A DNA stretch of 64,000 nucleotides from Gyromitra esculenta (taxonomy: Eukaryota; Ascomycota; Pezizomycetes; Pezizales; Discinaceae). The position numbers were made by a program, and so were the translations under genes. Each line of letters opens with the position of its first letter. Position 1 is the stretch's first letter. The stretch covers positions 620,001 to 684,000 of the forward strand of contig JBCAML010000011.1 of the NCBI GenBank assembly GCA_038503075.1, written 5' to 3'. The notes below the pieces were generated by a model. That model ran no database searches and was not told the DNA's origin. It saw nothing but the letters and a program-made list of their open reading frames with translations. Shown here piece by piece: positions 61,908 through 64,000 of this stretch.

Positions 61908-63598
61908 TCGGGATTTTGGATTTTTGGATGGTGTTTGTTTCGTGAAATAGGATGGCGGTTGGTTTGGGTTGTCTGGGTATATCAGCTTTGGAATTTTTGC
62001 ACGACTATCCTACAGGTTAGTGGTATGTGTTGGTGCAATGGAATGAAATCGCACTCTTTTTGTCCGGTGTGAACCTCCTCTAATAGCCAAGTCTATAAAT
62101 AAGCACTGTGGTGCAAGCACTCAGTGACATTTCACCGAAGTAAGACAACGAGTGATCGTTCATGAACGTACATGTTCCATGTGTTGGCGGTGTTTTTGCC
62201 ATCAAATCAATACTGTATCTTTTTTTGGTAGTAAATAGGTAGATGTAGGCAAAATGTGACACTCGGCTCTTCTGCAGATGTCAGAAATACACGTGCATGA
62301 TGTGTATGTATTAGCGATAAAAAGGGTGCCTTGAGATTGATCTGCTTGCAAGACCTACTCCTCAATCAACCCTTAAATTTATCACCCGCCTGGTTGATTG
62401 CAGGAATCTCAGACTACATAGCCTCAGGATCACGCGTGCAGCGCAGGAGACAGACATGAGTCGTGCCGACATCGCTAAACTATGTCGCATTGTTACAAGC
62501 ACTGGTTGTCGGTTGGACTGAAATTAATGCCTTTTAAACAACACTATTGGCCTATACCAAGGTGACGTGTTCCCGCTTTTCAAAGCAACCGAAGCCCAGG
62601 AAAATAGGTATCGTCCACAGCGCTGGTGTTCTACATGTGCATATTCTCTCTCCAGGTCTACTTTCCTAACCTGGATTTTGATTTTTGTCATTGTCCTAGT
62701 CATTCTTTTACAGCTTGGTGATCCCAATATATCAGAGTACCTTTGTTTTCCTGTCCATCAACTACGAGATCAAATATTTAGTAACAGTTCCTATTCTTCG
62801 CCCAAACTTCTGCATTCCATTTCCTCTTCACATTTCGATCATGATATTATAGAAAAATCGAGTGATATGTCATGAATGCATTTGCCAGTTACTATTTGTT
62901 TATTCGTTTGTACACAGTACATGTAGGTTTGGTATGAGCGAAAACATACCCCCCTCACATGTGTCAAGAAGTTTGCGTTTAAAATCTATACCAGTGCCTT
63001 TTCAGCATTTCTAAAACATCTATGAAAACTTCGGTTTTGCCGTTTATTGCTTTCAGTCTTTTTCTCAGTCTTGAGTATTTAAACGCGCTATATATAATAT
63101 AAAATCCATTTAAACCCTACTTCTTTTCATCTCCCCTCGCCAGGATACATAGCCTCAGGTTCTCTAAACTAGATCCATACCACCACTGCCACCGTCTCAG
63201 TCTTGTGCCCAAACCATTCTTGTCCTAGCCAAAGGGAGATAGGGACGAAAGCGAACTTGTTATCTCGCTCTGTAAGCGGCAGCTACTTTGACAAATACCT
63301 TATACGATAAACTGCGTTGAATCTTGCCGTTACAAGATATTTCCGAATGATCCACTCCTATTCAAGGACAAGCATGTGGTCGCGGTATTCTCCGCCAGGC
63401 GTTTTGCGCCCATGGATTTTTTTTTTTGGTCTACCATTAAAGTTCGTGTTCAAAGTAAGAGCTCAAGATCATGAATTTTCCCAGGGAGCGAGCAAGGACG
63501 CGTGATTGTATTCATTCAATGGATTCCGAAGTCATATTTCATCACTCGGCGCTTTTTTTCTCTTTGCCACCATCCCATGATCACCACCACAGACATCA
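61908..63598. other. Intergenic region GCNA-like gene / tRNA
   Basis: 1.7 kb, AT-rich, no gene recognised. A 102-codon frame at 62567-62875 lacks an ATG start and is treated as chance. Confidence 0.55.
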
Positions 63599-63688
63599 GC
63601 TCGGCTGGTCTAGTGGTATGATTCTCGCTTAGGGTCACACTCTAAGTTAATATGCGAGAGGTCCCCGGTTCAAACCCGGGGTCGAGCC
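63599..63688 (+). tRNA. tRNA-Pro(AGG), intron-containing
   Basis: The acceptor stem GCTCGGC pairs with GTCGAGC (one G-U). The D-arm is GGTCTAGTGGTATGA, and the anticodon stem CTCGC pairs with GCGAG. The anticodon AGG is at 63631-63633, and the T-arm is CCCGGTTCAAACCCGGG. An 18-nt intron (63635-63652) sits in the canonical position one base 3' of the anticodon. The discriminator base is C63688; CCA is not encoded. A T run downstream (63724-63731) is a likely Pol III terminator. Confidence 0.95.
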
Positions 63689-64000
63689 TGATTTGTGGAG
63701 GGGGTGATTGTCTATTTTCTCTTCTTTTTTTATTCTCCCCTTTAGGGCCCTCTGGTGGACCAGAAAAAGTGCTAAAAACAAACAAGCCGACAGGAGCCAG
63801 ATATAGTGTCACGGGCACTGCTACTGCTACTACTGGCTAATTCACTAATCGAGCATAAGTTCTAGGAGACATTTATAGTGCTGATATTACCTATGACGTA
63901 TTCAATCAATTATAGCAACCCTTACTTAAAAGTAAACCGAGTATAATATATAAGAATATCTAGGAGGGTTTCTGCTAGTGAACTAGCACAAATCTAGGGC
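63689..64000. other. Sequence after the tRNA to the window edge
   Basis: Contains the T-rich tRNA terminator region, then AT-rich sequence. No further feature is seen. Confidence 0.5.

Noticed and set aside
62567..62875. 102-codon plus-strand frame with a hydrophobic helix
   Set aside because: It starts at GTG, not ATG, and has no homology or splice signals.
1..64000. CRISPR, operon, toxin-antitoxin or biosynthetic cluster
   Set aside because: The gene set is eukaryotic, intron-rich and mostly housekeeping; no direct-repeat arrays or clustered pathway enzymes were seen.

Overview
This window is nuclear DNA from a filamentous ascomycete (Pezizomycotina). The evidence is the gene content (SAGA subunit, DNA polymerase epsilon, beta-1,3-glucan synthase, a GPI-anchored glucanosyltransferase, a fungal-type OTT_1508-like deaminase) and the introns. 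There are about 50 of these, mostly 50-95 bp, with GT..AG ends and CTAAC/CTRAY-like branch points. Gene density is low, about one gene per 5 kb with long AT-rich or CT-rich spacers. That fits an early-diverging lineage such as Pezizomycetes or Orbiliomycetes, but this placement is inference.

Layout, left to right: SPT7 (+, 413-3952); a Sec7-PH ARF exchange factor (-, 6095-10568); GMH1/UNC-50 (+, 13304-14523); an OTT_1508-like deaminase (-, 15360-17234); a CBS-CBS-PB1 protein with a C-terminal membrane anchor (+, 19027-21342); karyopherin KAP121/PSE1 (+, 23989-27976); an unnamed basic/acidic nuclear-type protein (+, 29363-30531); COX20 (-, 31051-31654); a 4.8-kb gene-poor, repeat-bearing segment (31.7-36.4 kb); POL2 (+, 36441-43604); FKS1 (-, 45845-52022); a GH72 GAS/GEL glucanosyltransferase (+, 54445-56349); a GCNA-like SprT protein (+, 59733-61907); and an intron-containing tRNA-Pro(AGG) (63599-63688). 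All gene models were built by hand from the sequence. Joined exons keep frame and restore family motifs, except in the N-terminal half of the GCNA-like gene, where two introns are tentative.

Two divergent pairs look functionally coherent. An ARF-GEF gene sits head-to-head with GMH1, whose yeast product is named for its link to the ARF-GEF Gea1. FKS1, which makes beta-1,3-glucan, sits head-to-head with a GH72 enzyme that elongates and remodels the same polymer.

No bacterial-style defence system, CRISPR array or secondary-metabolite cluster is present. The most unusual features are a 4-nt microexon in GMH1, a 0.7-kb element with about 106-bp terminal inverted repeats, four small TA-flanked foldback elements with different termini (Tc1/mariner-type MITE candidates), four ACGCGA (MBF-like) sites ahead of POL2, and the stand-alone deaminase.
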